64,000 nt of DNA from Phorcus lineatus. Taxonomy: Eukaryota; Mollusca; Gastropoda; Trochida; Trochidae. Positions 36,370 to 51,300 of this stretch are shown piece by piece (within the stretch, counting starts at the first letter, position 1; every line of letters starts with the position of its first letter). Under the pieces are notes generated by a model. The model ran no database searches. It was not told the origin of the DNA and saw nothing but the letters and a program-made list of their open reading frames with translations. The translations under genes were made by a program, and so were the position numbers. The stretch is taken from the NCBI GenBank assembly GCA_921293015.1, contig OV121088.1:32711645-32775644 (forward strand), given 5' to 3'.

Positions 36370-39300
36370 TTAAACAGGAGACCAGTTTAACAGAGATTTA
36401 TACGGGTTACACTTATTCTTGTTCGGGTTGTATGGATCAACCTCGTTTTCTTTGTAACAATGATCGTTGATATGACAGCTGTCCTCCTGGAATAAAAAAG
36501 ACAATTCTTTAGGCAATGAAATCCATTTAGGAAACACAGACAATGAGTCGTCACCAAATCGAAATATTAAAAAAGTTCTATACATTACTATGATAACCAA
36601 TATTGAGTATTTACAGTGTAGACCGAAATGTTTCAATTTCGTTCGTTCAAGGTAAAAAATATGATATTGGAAATATTATTCACAACCTTTGAATTGTATC
36701 GCATAATGAAGCTCATACCTTTGAATTCATATGTTTTGTAAATGGAGAACGTAGACCTCAGATTCAATCCAAAGTAAATACATGAGAAAAATTGGCCCTG
36801 TCGCCTCAGGCATAATTTTCTATTTCAGCATAATGGTCAAGCTCAACTTGTCTTAACCGACATTTTAAAAAAAGGTTCTCTCATCGGACATCCAACGATG
36901 GATATACTTGGAGGTGAATTTATATTGATAACTATCGACTTATAAATATATGACGTTTTACTTATGAATTAAGCGTTTGAACCAAAATATTTACTTTAAA
37001 AAAACGTGAACCCTTAGTTAGTAGCGTTCAAGTTCCAAATTCCGACAATATTGAAGGTATTTCTTTACACATATAAAACTGACTGATTGTCAAAATTATA
37101 ACCTGAAATATACCCCTTGTAGTAAGTAATACAAGACCATTTTCCCTTGATTTCTTCCTATGTTTTGCAACCTTATTGAACATATGAGGGTTTTCCAGTT
37201 ATGTTCATAACTTATCTGACAACATTTTCATGTGTTACAACGCCCGTGCCAACGCCGCCAGAGCAACACGGGACTTTCTACAGCAGATTGGTGACAACGT
37301 TAATCCGGACTAAAATCCGGTTGAACATCTTCGGGATGAAATTCAGAGGAGAATGAATGACGTCACACCTAGACGTACCACAGCCGATTTATTGCGCCAG
37401 GCTTTTCTAAAAGTATTGTTCAAGGCGCCGATGGCGTTAATAAATCGACTGGTACATTCCATGAACAGACGCCGTGCTGCTGTTATTGACACTCGTAGCG
37501 GACACACTAAATACTGAAGTAAAGACTGTGTACAGACTGTTAAGTTTGTGAAGATGTCTTGAAATTGTGATGAGTTATTCACTGATCTGTTAATATACTC
37601 TGTACCAAAAATGTGTATGATCTCGTTGTTAAATCGATTCCTATAATGAAGTGCCTATCTAATACTAAAATCGTACTGACGTTTTTTGCTGCTTAGTATA
37701 TATATGACGCTTTGTGATTAAGTTTGATTTTGAAATACACAGTTCAAGGATTTCTAGAATATTCTAAGAAAGTTCATGGTGAATTGCTCACTAAAAGTTA
37801 CGCATGCTTTCTATGCCGGTGACCTCCTGGCACCTTTTTAAAACATTGTATTGATAGATGTGTCTGCTATGAGGTTTTTCAATTTTTTCATGAATCGAAA
37901 CTTAACCCTTAAGTCATTGACATAGGTAATGAACCCAATATGTACCCCATGAAAATTTTAACATCTATGCAGAATGCTGCAGTTATCAGTGTATCGATTT
38001 TGATGCGAAAACAACTGCAAATTACCTATTATATTTGTAGCTCATTCAACTCTATTGTTATCTTAAGGTCGGTAACTAAGTTGAACACCGTGTTTTGCTC
38101 GTGCTCAGGTGGTAAGTTTAATGAACACCGGTGTTCAGCTAACTTACTCACCTGTAAACAAGTTCAAAGTTTTAAATAGTTGTTCCTCATCGTGAAGATG
38201 ATTCGTAAAATAACTTGTAATATGGATCAGGAGAATTGAGAAACGTTTTTTGACGAAAGCGGGGGTCGAACCAGTATCATCCTGGTAATTGTCCAGAGAG
38301 CAAACCACTAGACCAACGAATCCAGCTGACATTGAGAAGACATTTTAATGACCAAATGATTTAGATCTTTTAAAGTGATAGGAATGAGATGTACATGGTT
38401 AATTTTGTAAATCTTAAACGTTTTCGGTGGTAAACATCTTCTCATTTACATTTTGAGATTTAGTCCTTTGTGGTTACTCAGGTGATGTTTACACTGGTTA
38501 TAATTTCTGTTATGAGACAAGTATATTTCAGCATGATGCACGTGCGAGGCGATTTCCACATGCTTCTGTCACCTACCGTATTTAGGTACCGTTTCTTTAT
38601 GTGGAAGCGCCATTAATATCGTACCAATGTTATCAACAAAAGTACCTCTATCATTTTAACGTGTGTTTAATATATTTATTTGAATGAGTTTGTCGCTGTA
38701 TGAAATTGATTTTAATGGTTGAATGGTAAGTCAGTTACCAACCTCGTTGTCGGCGTGCATGAATTGAAACACCTAGGCACGTGCGATGCAATCCCTCGAC
38801 GCTCCCCGTCTCGGGATCACAATTCGCACGTGCCTAGGTGTTCCAATTCATGCACACCTCCAACTCGGTTGGTAACTATAACTAATCAACCATGGCGTGT
38901 CACAAGGTTCAAGGTTCAAGGTTCAAGGTTTACCCGGCGGTGGTACATGATCATAAAATACATAAACACATACTGATAAACATATAACATCCTCTGATTA
39001 GAAACCAAGGTTGGTCTAAGAGACTTAACTCCGGATTTTTATCAGGTCAGACCACGTAACATTGAATGGTGTAAGCAAAGGCGAGTGCATAGCACGTTTT
39101 GTTGGTTCATGAAAGAGAGTGTGCATGTACGCATTTCTAAAAAAATATGTTTGAAGAAGAGATTTGCCATACACCAAAATACCTCATATTCAGCTATCTC
39201 AAACCACAATTTTGCAGGTATTTCCTTGCGATATTTTGGAATTCCTATGAATGTTTGTCATATCGTCATAAGCAGGTAACTTAAAACACCGCAGAATAAG

Positions 39301-42300
39301 CTCATCGCTGGTATAGCTAGGCTAAAACGATTAATCTGAGGGATGAGATAAGAATACTGCGTATGAACCTCGTCTTTGATGGCGGTATAAGATGTGAGTG
39401 AACGTACCACGGGATCTCGTCTTCCACAAATAACCCAACGGTTTCGCTTCAGCATTGACGATATTTGAATTCACGATCATGGCGACGTGTCATTTGCTCC
39501 TTCGAATCCTGGTGCAACGTGTATATTTGTGACGGCCGCTTACATGTCCCTCCTCTTCCCAATAAGGCTCTTAAACCTTCAAACATAATGATCAGTCCTG
39601 GTGTGAGCATGCACCCTTTTGTCATGACCAGAAGGTGGTCATCCAAGCAATCCAATTCATCCAAGGCACGATGACAGCAGGAAAGAATGTCCGTGACATC
39701 ACCAACAACTAAAAACTCAGACAAGCCCTTGTAGACGAATAAAACAATCTACAGATGCAATTCTCCCGTAAATGAGGCGACGTTGATACACACACCACTG
39801 ATGTTCTAGTTGCAGTTTCAAGAGGAAAATATGTGGATTACATTATAGAATGTTCCTCTCTAACACAAATCATGATGGATATTGCTGACCTTTATTTACA
39901 AGAAGTGAGGTGAGGTGAGATGGGTTTTAACGCCGTTTTCAAGATTATTTCTCTTATATCGCGGCTGCTAGTATTATGACAGGGAGAAAGTCCGCAACAC
40001 AATCGTGGCTATGCATTGCGGTGAAACCTGCGAGCATCGGCTGGAACTAGCGAACCATGGGTGGCACTGCGCTGAAATTCAGTGTAGCATTGCACCCAAA
40101 CCTTACTGCGTGTAGAACAGTTCTCTACTGAAGACAAAGTTGCCGAGCCCCTGGCGGGATTCGAACCCCGGACCTCTTAATCCGAAGCCAAACGCGCTAA
40201 CCACTGCGCTATCCCGCCCCCCTTTTTAAAAGAAGTGTATAGGTATCTTTCAAACACTTTTTTTGCCGATTTGACTCAATGTTCTTCCTAATGGGTTAAT
40301 TCTTCTTATAATAGTCTTTGAGCTTAGTCACATTTTATTAAACAGTTGATCGCACATTATTTTAAACAATTACATTCTTTTACCTATATAACACACAAAA
40401 GAAATTTCTCGTAGCTTTCGTATGTTGGTGTTGTTTAATTCTTACGATAAATATGTAAGCCAAATAAGAACATACCTTCACAGTACATATGACGTCATCA
40501 ACCAAGTTCATACTGAAGCATCTTCTGCATTTATCATCGTAAATGACATAGTCCACGAAGTTTGTAGATCCCCCACTTCCAGTGATGAAAATCCTATATC
40601 CGTAAGCAGTTCTATCTGCAGTAAATAATGATACATGATGAATTGATTGAATTTTGAGTGTTTTATCGAACTCATGATTATGTTTGACTGCAATGAACAT
40701 TTCATTTCCGTGACTGCCATTAGATAATTGTCTTCTGTAACGGAAAAACTCACAGTTTTCAACATATCAAAAGATTAATGCAAAGCATGTTTCAGAGGCT
40801 AACACTAAACACTTTGTAAATGTGTACAAAACATCTTTCAATGCGATTCATTCAATGATACAATCTTATTTCTATAGGCAGGTCCTAAGGTTTCGCCTAT
40901 TGCAACATCACGGGCAATAAACATTGCGTTTGAACCTTCGTGAATGCAGTATAAAAAATGTAAATAAATGCCCAATGAAATAAAATATCATAATACAAGG
41001 ATAATCAACAAGATACTAGGAATTACGGTCAATCTGTCCTGAGTTGATTATTGAGATACATTCCGAGCTTTGGCGAGGAATTTATCATAATCATTCACGA
41101 GGGACAGATAAACCGTAATTCCGAAATTCGATTTGGTTATTCTTTTTATTATCCCGGTCAAATCTAAGAGTATTTACGGTACGGAAAATACCACTGTGAA
41201 GGAGAGTTGCAGGTGAACTCGGTCGCTGTGTTCATACGATTGAATCATGGTTTTTATTTACGCCGTTATATGAGGTCCCAGCAATTCATAACATGTTTAT
41301 TGACCAGACAATCCTATTTGAACGAAAAGGTAAAACAAACCACATATAAACATTTTGCTTTCCATGTTTTTCCAAACGAATTGTAAAACAATGTTTGTTT
41401 TGAAGTCTCGTTAACACGTGTATGCTAGACTTGCAGAACGAATGAATAGAATTTAGTTCTGTCAGCCAATCAAATCTTGACTTATTTTTAGAAAGAAAAC
41501 TGTAATTCCAATGACCATTATGAAAACTTTAATACCCGGCATATCCATGTCCGCTTGGGTAAGAATACATTTATGTGTTCTTAGTTAGCTAAACAAGGTG
41601 GTAAACAAACTGTCTTATTAGATCTTCTAAAAGTATAAATTACATGAAATTATCCCACCACATTACATTTTGAATACTTTGATGATACTGCTCCTTTAAA
41701 TATGAAAATTTACCAATCATTTGGTGGCCCGTCATGTTCAACGACGATGCATAATCATAGTAGAAATGGCTAAGGGGAAGGCTCATGGTTTCATCAGTCA
41801 AGGTTATTATTTTGCCATTGAACTGAAACAAACAAATAATTTTATTGCATGCCTTACAGAACATTATTTAACAGAAAGATGCATTGTTTGATGTTAAATG
41901 CAAAATATCGTCTTTTTCTTCTTTTGAACTCCCCCCCCCCCCCATGATACAGCATTGAAAACGTCTCAAATGCACCTCAAACAGTTATGATACGTAATGT
42001 TGATGACGGAAGTAATAAATATATTTAAAAAGGGCATCCTTGTATACTAACTATGATTGGAATCAGATGGGCATGAAGATCTTTCCAGCTGACTAACGAG
42101 CTGCTATTCACCATAATTGTCGGTTGCAGACATCTGCCAGAGGAGAAGGCACACGTTTCACCCCTGGAAAATCAGATATCACAATTCTTGAATAGTGTTA
42201 AATCGTTTACTGGTCTTTTTGACTTTGTATTCTTAAATACAAAAATATATAAAAACACAACCACTATGAGAGGCAAATATATGCAATAATCTTTAAGATA

Positions 42301-45300
42301 ATTTAGCCAAAAGGGCCGAGTCATTGATGTATTCATTGACCAATTAACAAATCCTCGGTAGTTTCCCTAAGGCATATTGTAATAATATATAAAAAAGATT
42401 GATAGTTTTATAGTGATAAGATCGTTATGCATATCTAAAGTCAAATTGTCATTTTAAACTTTATTAATTTTAGTATGTTATCATGTCAGTTACTTTCAAA
42501 CTTAAACAACACTTCTTCTCCATACTTTCAAAATGTCCAAACAACTATATCTAAAAAAAGCCATAAGAATATCAATAAAAGAAATACTTTACAAATCGGA
42601 AATTTTCTATTTGAAGGATAAATGTAGATCTAATCATAAAAACTGTTCCGTAAAAAGGAAAGAACTTATTCTCAGTATACATAAGGTTAATTAGAATGAT
42701 TGAAAATGTCAGTTCTCACCCAAGTATTCCTACGATAGATGTCGTTGTTCCATTTGTGATAAAACAATCTTCAGAGATGTGACCATCATCACAATGACAC
42801 ACGCCTTTGTCACAGTTCCCATTCAAACTGCAGAAGTTCGGACAAATGTCCGATGTTATCTGGCTTATAGTGTTAATATCGAGTGATTGGTTTGAGTTTG
42901 ATAATGCCTTTGTTTGGCAGAACCATGTAAAAGCTTGAGCCACTCCAATATGTCCTTCCGTCGAATCTGTTCTCTGAAATGTATGTAAGGAGGAATCAGT
43001 GCAGTCGACTCAGAATTCAGAGGAGCTAAACGTACGCTAATCGATTTTGATAAACGTTAATGTGCCGATTATGCGGGGTTATTTTTCGATCACTTGAGAA
43101 TTATACTGTGATGGACACTTATAATAATCGACAATTTATCCGTCAGTGTATAATTCTCCTCAGATATCATGCACAGAATAGCGGGACTTTTCAATTTAAA
43201 TATCATTCTCTCAAGATAATGATAATTATAACCTATGAAAAATATCAACTATGGAAATAATTAATGAATTTTATCTTAACAACATATATTCTTTACATTC
43301 ATTTATACTATTGTTCGAAAATAGGTTGTCATCTGTTGATGATTATTTTCATTTAATTTCGTTTTCTGTTTCGTTTTTGTTTTGAATCAGACTTTTTAGT
43401 TTAATAGAGTTATCTCCCTTAATTCCCAGTGTGCGAGATTGTGGTGACTCGCGAAGCACATAAACACATGCTTAAAACGAATTGTCACGGGAAAAACTAT
43501 ATATATGTATATATTTTTGAATCTCCTATCACACAAGAACGTATGTATGTAAACCTCAGTATTTCCGGACAATAAAACAACACAATGGACACTAATTCTT
43601 TCTGTTCTCTTACGAACATGAGGTTTTTCCCTACTCACGAGCATCGATTCACAACTTCCGGTACACGTGTTTTCGATCACAGAGTAGTATTCTCGACATA
43701 AATGACAATTTACAATTATATGAACACTTAATTCTGTGAATGTGGACATATTGATGACCTGAAAAGCTATGGCATCGGAACAAAACGTGAGCATTGCACA
43801 AAAGTCGGAAATGTTAGGTGATCGAAAATGGGACAGTCAGTCGGTACCAGGTGGAAATCTTGAATTGCAGTCAAAGAAACATTTGAGAGCAGTGAGGAAT
43901 GGTCATGCTAGTTATTTGACATCACTTTTGAACTCTATTAACTTTGAACTTGCTTTAGAAGATGATTTGATTAAATTCAATGTGAAAATAGCAAATGCTT
44001 TGAAAAATCTGAAAAATGCACATCAAGACTATATGAGCAAATTGACTGAAGATGAAGTCGAAGAAGCTGTTGTGTGGTTTAGTGGAAGGGAATCTGCGGC
44101 TGTAGATATATTGCAACAACTTGATAACATGATTCATAATTTTCAGAGGGCAAATGTTAAAGAAAAATCACAGTGTAGTTCACACAAATCAGGTGGTACG
44201 TCAAAGTACACATCAAGCTCAAAGAATAGTCTCAAATTAAAGGTAGAACAGGCAAAACTCAAAGCTAAACAGGCTAAACAGGCTGTAGAGCTTGTTGAGA
44301 AGGCGGCTGAAATTGAGGCAGCGCGTGTTATTCAAGGGGCACAACATGATGCAGAGATGGCCGAGTTGGAGGCACGTGTTCTTCAAGATATGGCAGATTC
44401 AGAAAATGTAGAGAGTGTCAAGTCTTTGAATATTCAGAAAGTTGAGAAACCTGTCTTTGTAAAAGAGTGGCTGGACAATCAAAATAAACTTAAGCATGCA
44501 GACTTGTCAAAAAACATTGATCAATTTGAAATTCCTGCGGTGAGTGACAAGATTCAAACACAGATTAAACCCAATGCACACGTACTTGACCCCCTCGCCC
44601 CTAGCTGGGAAGGAATGCCAGATAGGAGACATTTTCAACCTCAAGCAGTTTCATCACCTGTCAAATACACAGACAATAATCATAATATACCCTATCAGCA
44701 CAGCATGTGTTACATTCAAAACCCTGTGGATGAAGCCATAGATTCATGGATTGATAACTTAGTGATTGGTGTGGAAACTGTGATTGATGATGTAAATACC
44801 ACAGCCTCTGATGGGTTAGTTAACATGTTAGCCAGGGTGGAGAGTGAAAAGGATCTTCCTAAAGTTGAATTGCCTTCGTTCTCTGGTGAAGCTATTGAGT
44901 GGCCACGCTTCATCGAACAGTTTCATATTCAGGTGCATTGTCGTCCAGGCATAAGGGACACCAGGAGGATGGACCTCTTACAGTCTCACTTGAGTGGTGA
45001 AGCAAAGGTGTTAGTTCAAGGCCTTGGGTATAGTGGTAAAAATTATGCAATGGCTTTGCAAGAGCTCAAGAGTGCATTTGGACATCGTGTGAAAGTTGCA
45101 AAGGCCTTCTTGGACAGAGTCACACATGGCCAAACTATCTCGTCTCATGACCCATCTGCTCTAAGGAAGTTTTATGTTGCCATAAGGGATTGTGTTACTA
45201 CATTGCAGCAACTCAAGTATTCAGCAGACCTGGGCAGCTGTGAAACGCTTCTGAAAACTGTGAGACGCCTACCTTCACACATGGCACCAAAGTGGAATGA

Positions 45301-48300
45301 ATATGTGAAATCCATAATGAAAATTAGAGAACCTTCCCTGCTTGACTTACAAGGATGGCTGAAGGACCGCGTTGATGCTCAATTTAATCCCTATGCAATT
45401 GACACAAGTTATGTGAACAAATCTGCCAACTATAAACATGAGAAACAGGACAAATCTTCTCGTGTGCGGAGAAGTTTTGCCACGACTTCTCAACCACGGA
45501 ACCAAACACCATTGAATGAACTAACTCAGGACAAACACAATACAGTGCATAAAGGTGTAGAGGCCACTGAAGTGATACAAGAACCTAAACAGAAAATGCC
45601 TTGTCCACTGTGCTCAGAAGGACATTATCTCTACCGCTGTGCTCTCTTTGCCAATAAGAGTGTTCAGGATAGATTGAAAGTCATTAAGGACAATAAACTG
45701 TGTTACAATTGCTTGAAAGGTAATCATTCTGTTTCAATGTGTTTCACAAGCAGGAATTGTCAACAATGTGATGGAAGACATCATACGATGTTGCATTTTG
45801 ACAAAACAGAAAGACCTGCGACTAACTTTAAGGTTCGTACCAAGGACAGAGAGAGAGTGTACTTTCGTCTTGTTCCAGTGCACGCAGTTGGTCCGAACGG
45901 CAGAGTAATTCAGACAGTTGCCATGTTAGATAGTGCTAGTGACACTTCATTAATTGATGCAGAGCTGAGTAAGGAACTTGGACTTGTTGGAGAAGTGCGC
46001 AATTTCACAGTCAAAACTTTGACTGATACCACAACTCAAACTTCGAGAAATGTTCGTTTTACCATAAAGGGTGTTCATGACAATTCTAAGCCACTTGTTG
46101 TCAAGGAGGCATGGACTGTGAATTCTGATGCTTTTTCCTGTCCAGCTCAAATAGTGAAATCTGAGTGGAAACACATGGAGGATCTAGATATACCTCAAAT
46201 TGAACCCTCACAGATTCAGATCCTCATCGGACTCAATGTACCCGAAGCACATCTTCAGACCGATATCAGGAGTGGAGGTCAGCATCAGCCATATGCTGTC
46301 AAGACACCAATCGGCTGGTCCATCATGGGGGTGGCCACTGGCGAGAACTCTGAAACACAAGCTAGAGTGAACTTTACTGTATCACAAAACACAGAGCTCA
46401 TTGAACAAGTAAAGCAATTCTGGCAAACCGAGTCATTTGGCGTCACCCATGAGAGCAAAGACCCTTCTTCCATTGAAGATAGACGAGCACAGAGAATTCT
46501 GAAGTCAACCACCCAAGTGATCGATGGACATTATGAGGTTGGTATGCTTTGGAAAAGTGATGTGACCACTCTTCCAAACAATCGCATGGTAGCAGAAAGA
46601 CGTTATAGGTCTCTTACAAAACGCCTTACACATGATGAATCATTTGCTAGTGCATATGGTGAAACATTGAATGGATACATTTCCAAAGGACATGCACAGA
46701 AACTAACACAAGAGGAAGCAGCTGAGACCTCGCCTAGAACATGGTATCTTCCTCACCACGGAGTGACCAATCCAAACAAACCAGGTAAAGTGCGCATTGT
46801 GTTTGATGCGGCAGCAGAGTACTCAAATATATCATTGAATAAGTGTTTGATGACAGGCCCCGACCTTCTTAACAGTCTCTTTGGGGTGTTGTTGCGATTT
46901 AGACTCTACTCGGTGGCACTTGCCGCAGACATCGAGGGAATGTTCCACCAGGTGAAGGTTCCAGCAGCTGACTCAGATTCCCTGCGATTTCTCTGGAAAC
47001 CCAATATGGATAAACCTGGAGCGCCAGATGTGTACAAGATGACTGTTCATATCTTCGGTGCTGCAGACTCTCCGTCGTGTGCAAACTATGCGCTGCAGCG
47101 CACAGCCCTAGACAATCAACACAACTTCAAGGAGAATATTGTACAAGCAGCACTCAGTGACTTCTATGTCGACGACTTTCTAAAATCTATGGAGACCATA
47201 CCTGAAGCCATAGACTTATCATCACAGCTCACCCAGCTAATGCAAGGTGGCGGTTTCAGGTTGCATAAATGGATTTCAAATTCACCAGAAGTTGTGAGTG
47301 CTATCCCAGAGTGTGATAGGGCTGTCAAGACCGCTGACCTGGAATTTGATCAACAACTTGTACAACGTGCACTAGGTTTGAAATGGGACGTTATTGATGA
47401 CGCCTTCATGTTTGATCAGAAACTGAAACATTCTCCTATGACAAAGAGAGGGGTGATAAGCACTGTAAGCTCCATATTTGATCCTTGTGGATTCCTAGCT
47501 CCATTTACTCTCAGGGCCAAATGCATTATCCAAGAACTCTGGCGACAGAGACTTGACTGGGATGATCCCCTTCCAAAGGAGATTGAAAAGTATTGGAAAG
47601 ACTGGCTCTCTGATCTGGAGTTCCTTGCATCTTTCAAGCTACCGAGACACCATCCAAACCTCAGCTCCTCAGTGCATTGGATTGAGCTTCATGTATTTTG
47701 TGACGCCTCAGAGAAAGGATTTGGTGCTGTAGTGTATTTGAGGTACAGTCATGCAGTTGATAGTATCACATGTTCAATAGTAGCTTCCAAAACTCATGTT
47801 GCCCCTATAAAGCCGACACTTTCAATCCCAAGGCTTGAACTGCAGGGGGCAGTGCTCGGAGTCAGACTCTGGAAGTCTCTGCAGTTTGAACTCAAATTGG
47901 ATTTCCGAAAGGTAATCTTCTGGACAGACTCCAACACAGTGTTGCAATACCTCAACAATGAAACCAAACGTTTCAAGCCTTTCGTCTCAAATAGAATCGC
48001 TGAGATTCTTGAATCAACATCAAGTGAACAGTGGCATCATGTTCCCTCAGCACACAATCCCGCGGATCACTGTTCACGTGGACTCAGCAGCAGCAAACTC
48101 ACCTCAAGTTCATGGTTGGTTGGTCCAGAGTTCTTGACCAAACCTCATCACAAATTACTGGATAACGAACGACCTCAAACTGTTGACATTGACGAAAATG
48201 ATCCTGAAGTGAAAGGAAAATGTGTAATGACAATCTCAACCAAGGACAACTATCCTAAGACTATTCCCATGAACCTTTCATTGTTACTAAACCCAAGTGA

Positions 48301-51300
48301 CTTCTCAACCTGGCATTCTCTTTGTAGGAGGACAGCATGGTTACTTCGTGCAAGTAGAAATTTCATGTGTCCTTTAAAGGGACGAAACACAGTGAAACAC
48401 AATGAGTTGCTTCCACAAGAGTATGAAGAGGCCACCTTAGCTTGGGTGCGTGAAGTTCAAAACCAGACCTTTTCTACTGAAATAAACAGTCTCAAAGAAG
48501 GTTTGGAGCTGCCAACCACAAGTAAGTTGTTGCCTTTGTCACCGATATTTGATGGAAGGTATCTCAGAGTCGGTGGACGGTTACAGAAAGCTGTGATACC
48601 CTCCGAGGCAAAATTCCAGTTGATACTACCTCATGATCACCAAATCACAAAATTGTTGATTGACGAGGTCCACATTAGCACAGCTCATGGAGGACCAGAG
48701 CATATGATATCTGAATTGAGACAGAAGTTTTGGGTCATCAGTGCTCGTCGTAGTGCAAAGGAAGCAATAAGAAGGTGTGTTGATTGTCACAGACGACATG
48801 TGAAACCAGTAGTGCCAAAGATGGCGGATTTACCACTGTGTCGTGTGAGTGGTTTCCACAGACCATTTGTTTACACAGGTGTAGATTACTTCGGGCCCAT
48901 GCAGGTGAAAGTGCGTCGCAGCTCAGTCAAACGCTGGGGGTGTTTGTTTACTTGCTTATCAACTCGTGCAGTGCACATAGAACTCGCCGACTCTCTTGAA
49001 ACAGATGACTTTATTCTCATTCTCAGAAACTTTATCGGGAGACGTGGCCATCCTAGACACATGTATAGTGACAATGGAACTAACTTTGTAGGTGCTGACA
49101 ATGAGCTATGCAAATGCCTTCAGAACTTGAAGCAGAATCACATCACCGCTTTCTTAGCTCCCAAAATGATTGAATGGCATTTCAACCCACCTCTGAGCCC
49201 ACACTTTGGAGGTGCATGGGAACGCCTAGTACGCTCTGTCAAAACTGCACTCAAGGCCACACTCAGGAACACATTTGTGTCTGACTCCGTCCTTCGTACA
49301 GCACTAATTGAAGTTGAGGCTGTCCTGAATAGCCGTCCACTCACTCACAATAGCTCTGATCCCAAGGACTTTGTCGCTCTTACTCCAAATCATTTCCTGT
49401 TGGGGCGCGCAAACACTTCAACGCCTCCAGATTTATGTTCTGACAGGGAGATTAACAGTCGTAAGAGATGGCGACAGGCACAAGTTATTGCTGATCATGT
49501 TAGTCGGCGTTGGCTGAAGGAGTATCTACCAGAACTAACTGTCCGCCATAGGTGGACCAAAGAGAACTCAAACGTGTGCGCTGGAGATCTAGTTCTTGTT
49601 GTCTCAGACATTCACCCACGAGGACAGTGGGAACTGGGCAGAATTCTCGATGTTCTTCCAGGCAAAGATGGTCGTGTTAGGACAGTGAGAGTAAGAACAC
49701 CAGCTGGTGATTACATCCGGCCTACAGCAAAAATCTGTGTTCTTGAGGAAAATGTGACGAACTGAACTCAATGAAAAGTGATGAGCTGAACTTCAGGGGA
49801 ATGTGTTGGACTGAACTATACATAAATATAAATGAGCTAAAGAATAATGCTTGTGCCAAAGACTGTTGAAAGTTTATCTATGAACGTTATGTTTGCATGT
49901 CGTAGATTTCATATGTGTATTCTAGTTGCTTTACTCCGTCAGGGGGGGCGGCGATGTTGATGATTATTTTCATTTAATTTCGTTTTCTGTTTCGTTTTTG
50001 TTTTGAATCAGACTTTTTAGTTTAATAGAGTTATCTCCCTTAATTCCCAGTGTGCGAGATTGTGGTGACTCGCGAAGCACATAAACACATGCTTAAAACG
50101 AATTGTCACGGGAAAAACTATATATATGTATATATTTTTGAATCTCCTATCACACAAGAACGTATGTATGTAAACCTCAGTATTTCCGGACAATAAAACA
50201 ACACAATGGACACTAATTCTTTCTGTTCTCTTACGAACATCATCATTCTGAAATGAAATCAATAAACAATGATATAAGTGCCTCTTCTTAACTGAAAAGA
50301 CTTTGGCTTAAATCACGTTTAAATCATCAACATTCGGGAAAGGAAATTGGTGCGAAGAGATCAAATTTTACCAACTCAAAGTCTTTTAAGCATGTTCTAC
50401 AAGTATCTCACTATGCTACCAAACCCCTCCTAACAGCACGAAGATTCTGATTCTGCAACTCAATATCTTTTTTATATAAACCTACCATAACATTGTCGAG
50501 ACAAGCGCTGTTAAACATGTGCAAACTGTGAAACAATCCATTTACACACATCCGAGGAGCGTTGTGAGTGATTGCGATTTGACAGTCAGTAAGGCTTGAG
50601 TCCTTTAACCGACCAGATTTTGTTGGCCAGGCCCAATATCTTACTTCGTAATCTGCAAAATGAAAATAAAATCTATTGATATATGAGATAAGAAAACAAA
50701 TCATTGATAGAATAAATCTCACAGTGAAAGTGTCTTTCAAAACTTATAATAGTCGTAGAAAAGAGAAAATTGTAAAAAGATGAATTAGAAGCCGAACATA
50801 TATTTTTGTCAGCATGTAACAAAGAGACAAATTATGTACCATCAAAAATGCGGATGACTTACTTTCCGAAATTTCGGAATCAAGTGTTGAACCAATCTCT
50901 TGAACTTTGATAATCTTGCAGGTCTAAAACAACATTAAACAAATGCAAAAGTAATAAAGTAAACCATCAAATACCAAGTGAGTCATACGAAGGGTGTAAA
51001 TCTATTATCCTAAAGTTATTCATTATTTAAACAATTAAACAAAACTCAACACAAACTAAACAGAATAAAAGAATTCAACAATATGTTCATTTTATTTTCA
51101 TTTATAGGAATCAAATTGACACTAGCATAATCATTGATTATCAGATAAGCATTATGTACATTCTTGAATTTCTTCACCTGCAAGTGAATCTAAGTGCAAA
51201 CATTAAGCACACTAATTGGTAATAATTTATTTATTTCATTAGGGTAAGCTTAATATTCTATGATATATATATAGTTTCATTTATGCACCGTATTTTATAT

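Larger units (their letters stand above)
43334..50239 (+). mobile_element. BEL/Pao LTR retrotransposon, apparently intact
   Basis: Two 285-bp direct LTRs (43334-43618 and 49955-50239) bound a 6.3-kb interior with a single uninterrupted gag-pol frame. The 5-bp target duplication TCATC lies at 43329-43333 and 50240-50244. LTRs begin TG and end CA. A purine-rich tract (AGGGGGGGCGGCGA) abuts the right LTR. The element lies in intron 13 of the VWDE-like gene, opposite to its transcription. I could not assign a primer binding site with confidence in 43619-43768. There is no envelope frame downstream of pol. Confidence 0.95.

Noticed and set aside
37343..37582. Minus-strand 79-residue frame
   Set aside because: It is antisense to the Tc1 transposase fragment, which explains the open frame.
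43396..43794. 132-residue minus-strand frame, with a near copy at 50017-50262
   Set aside because: It overlaps the BEL LTR; the duplication is the LTR itself and not a gene pair.
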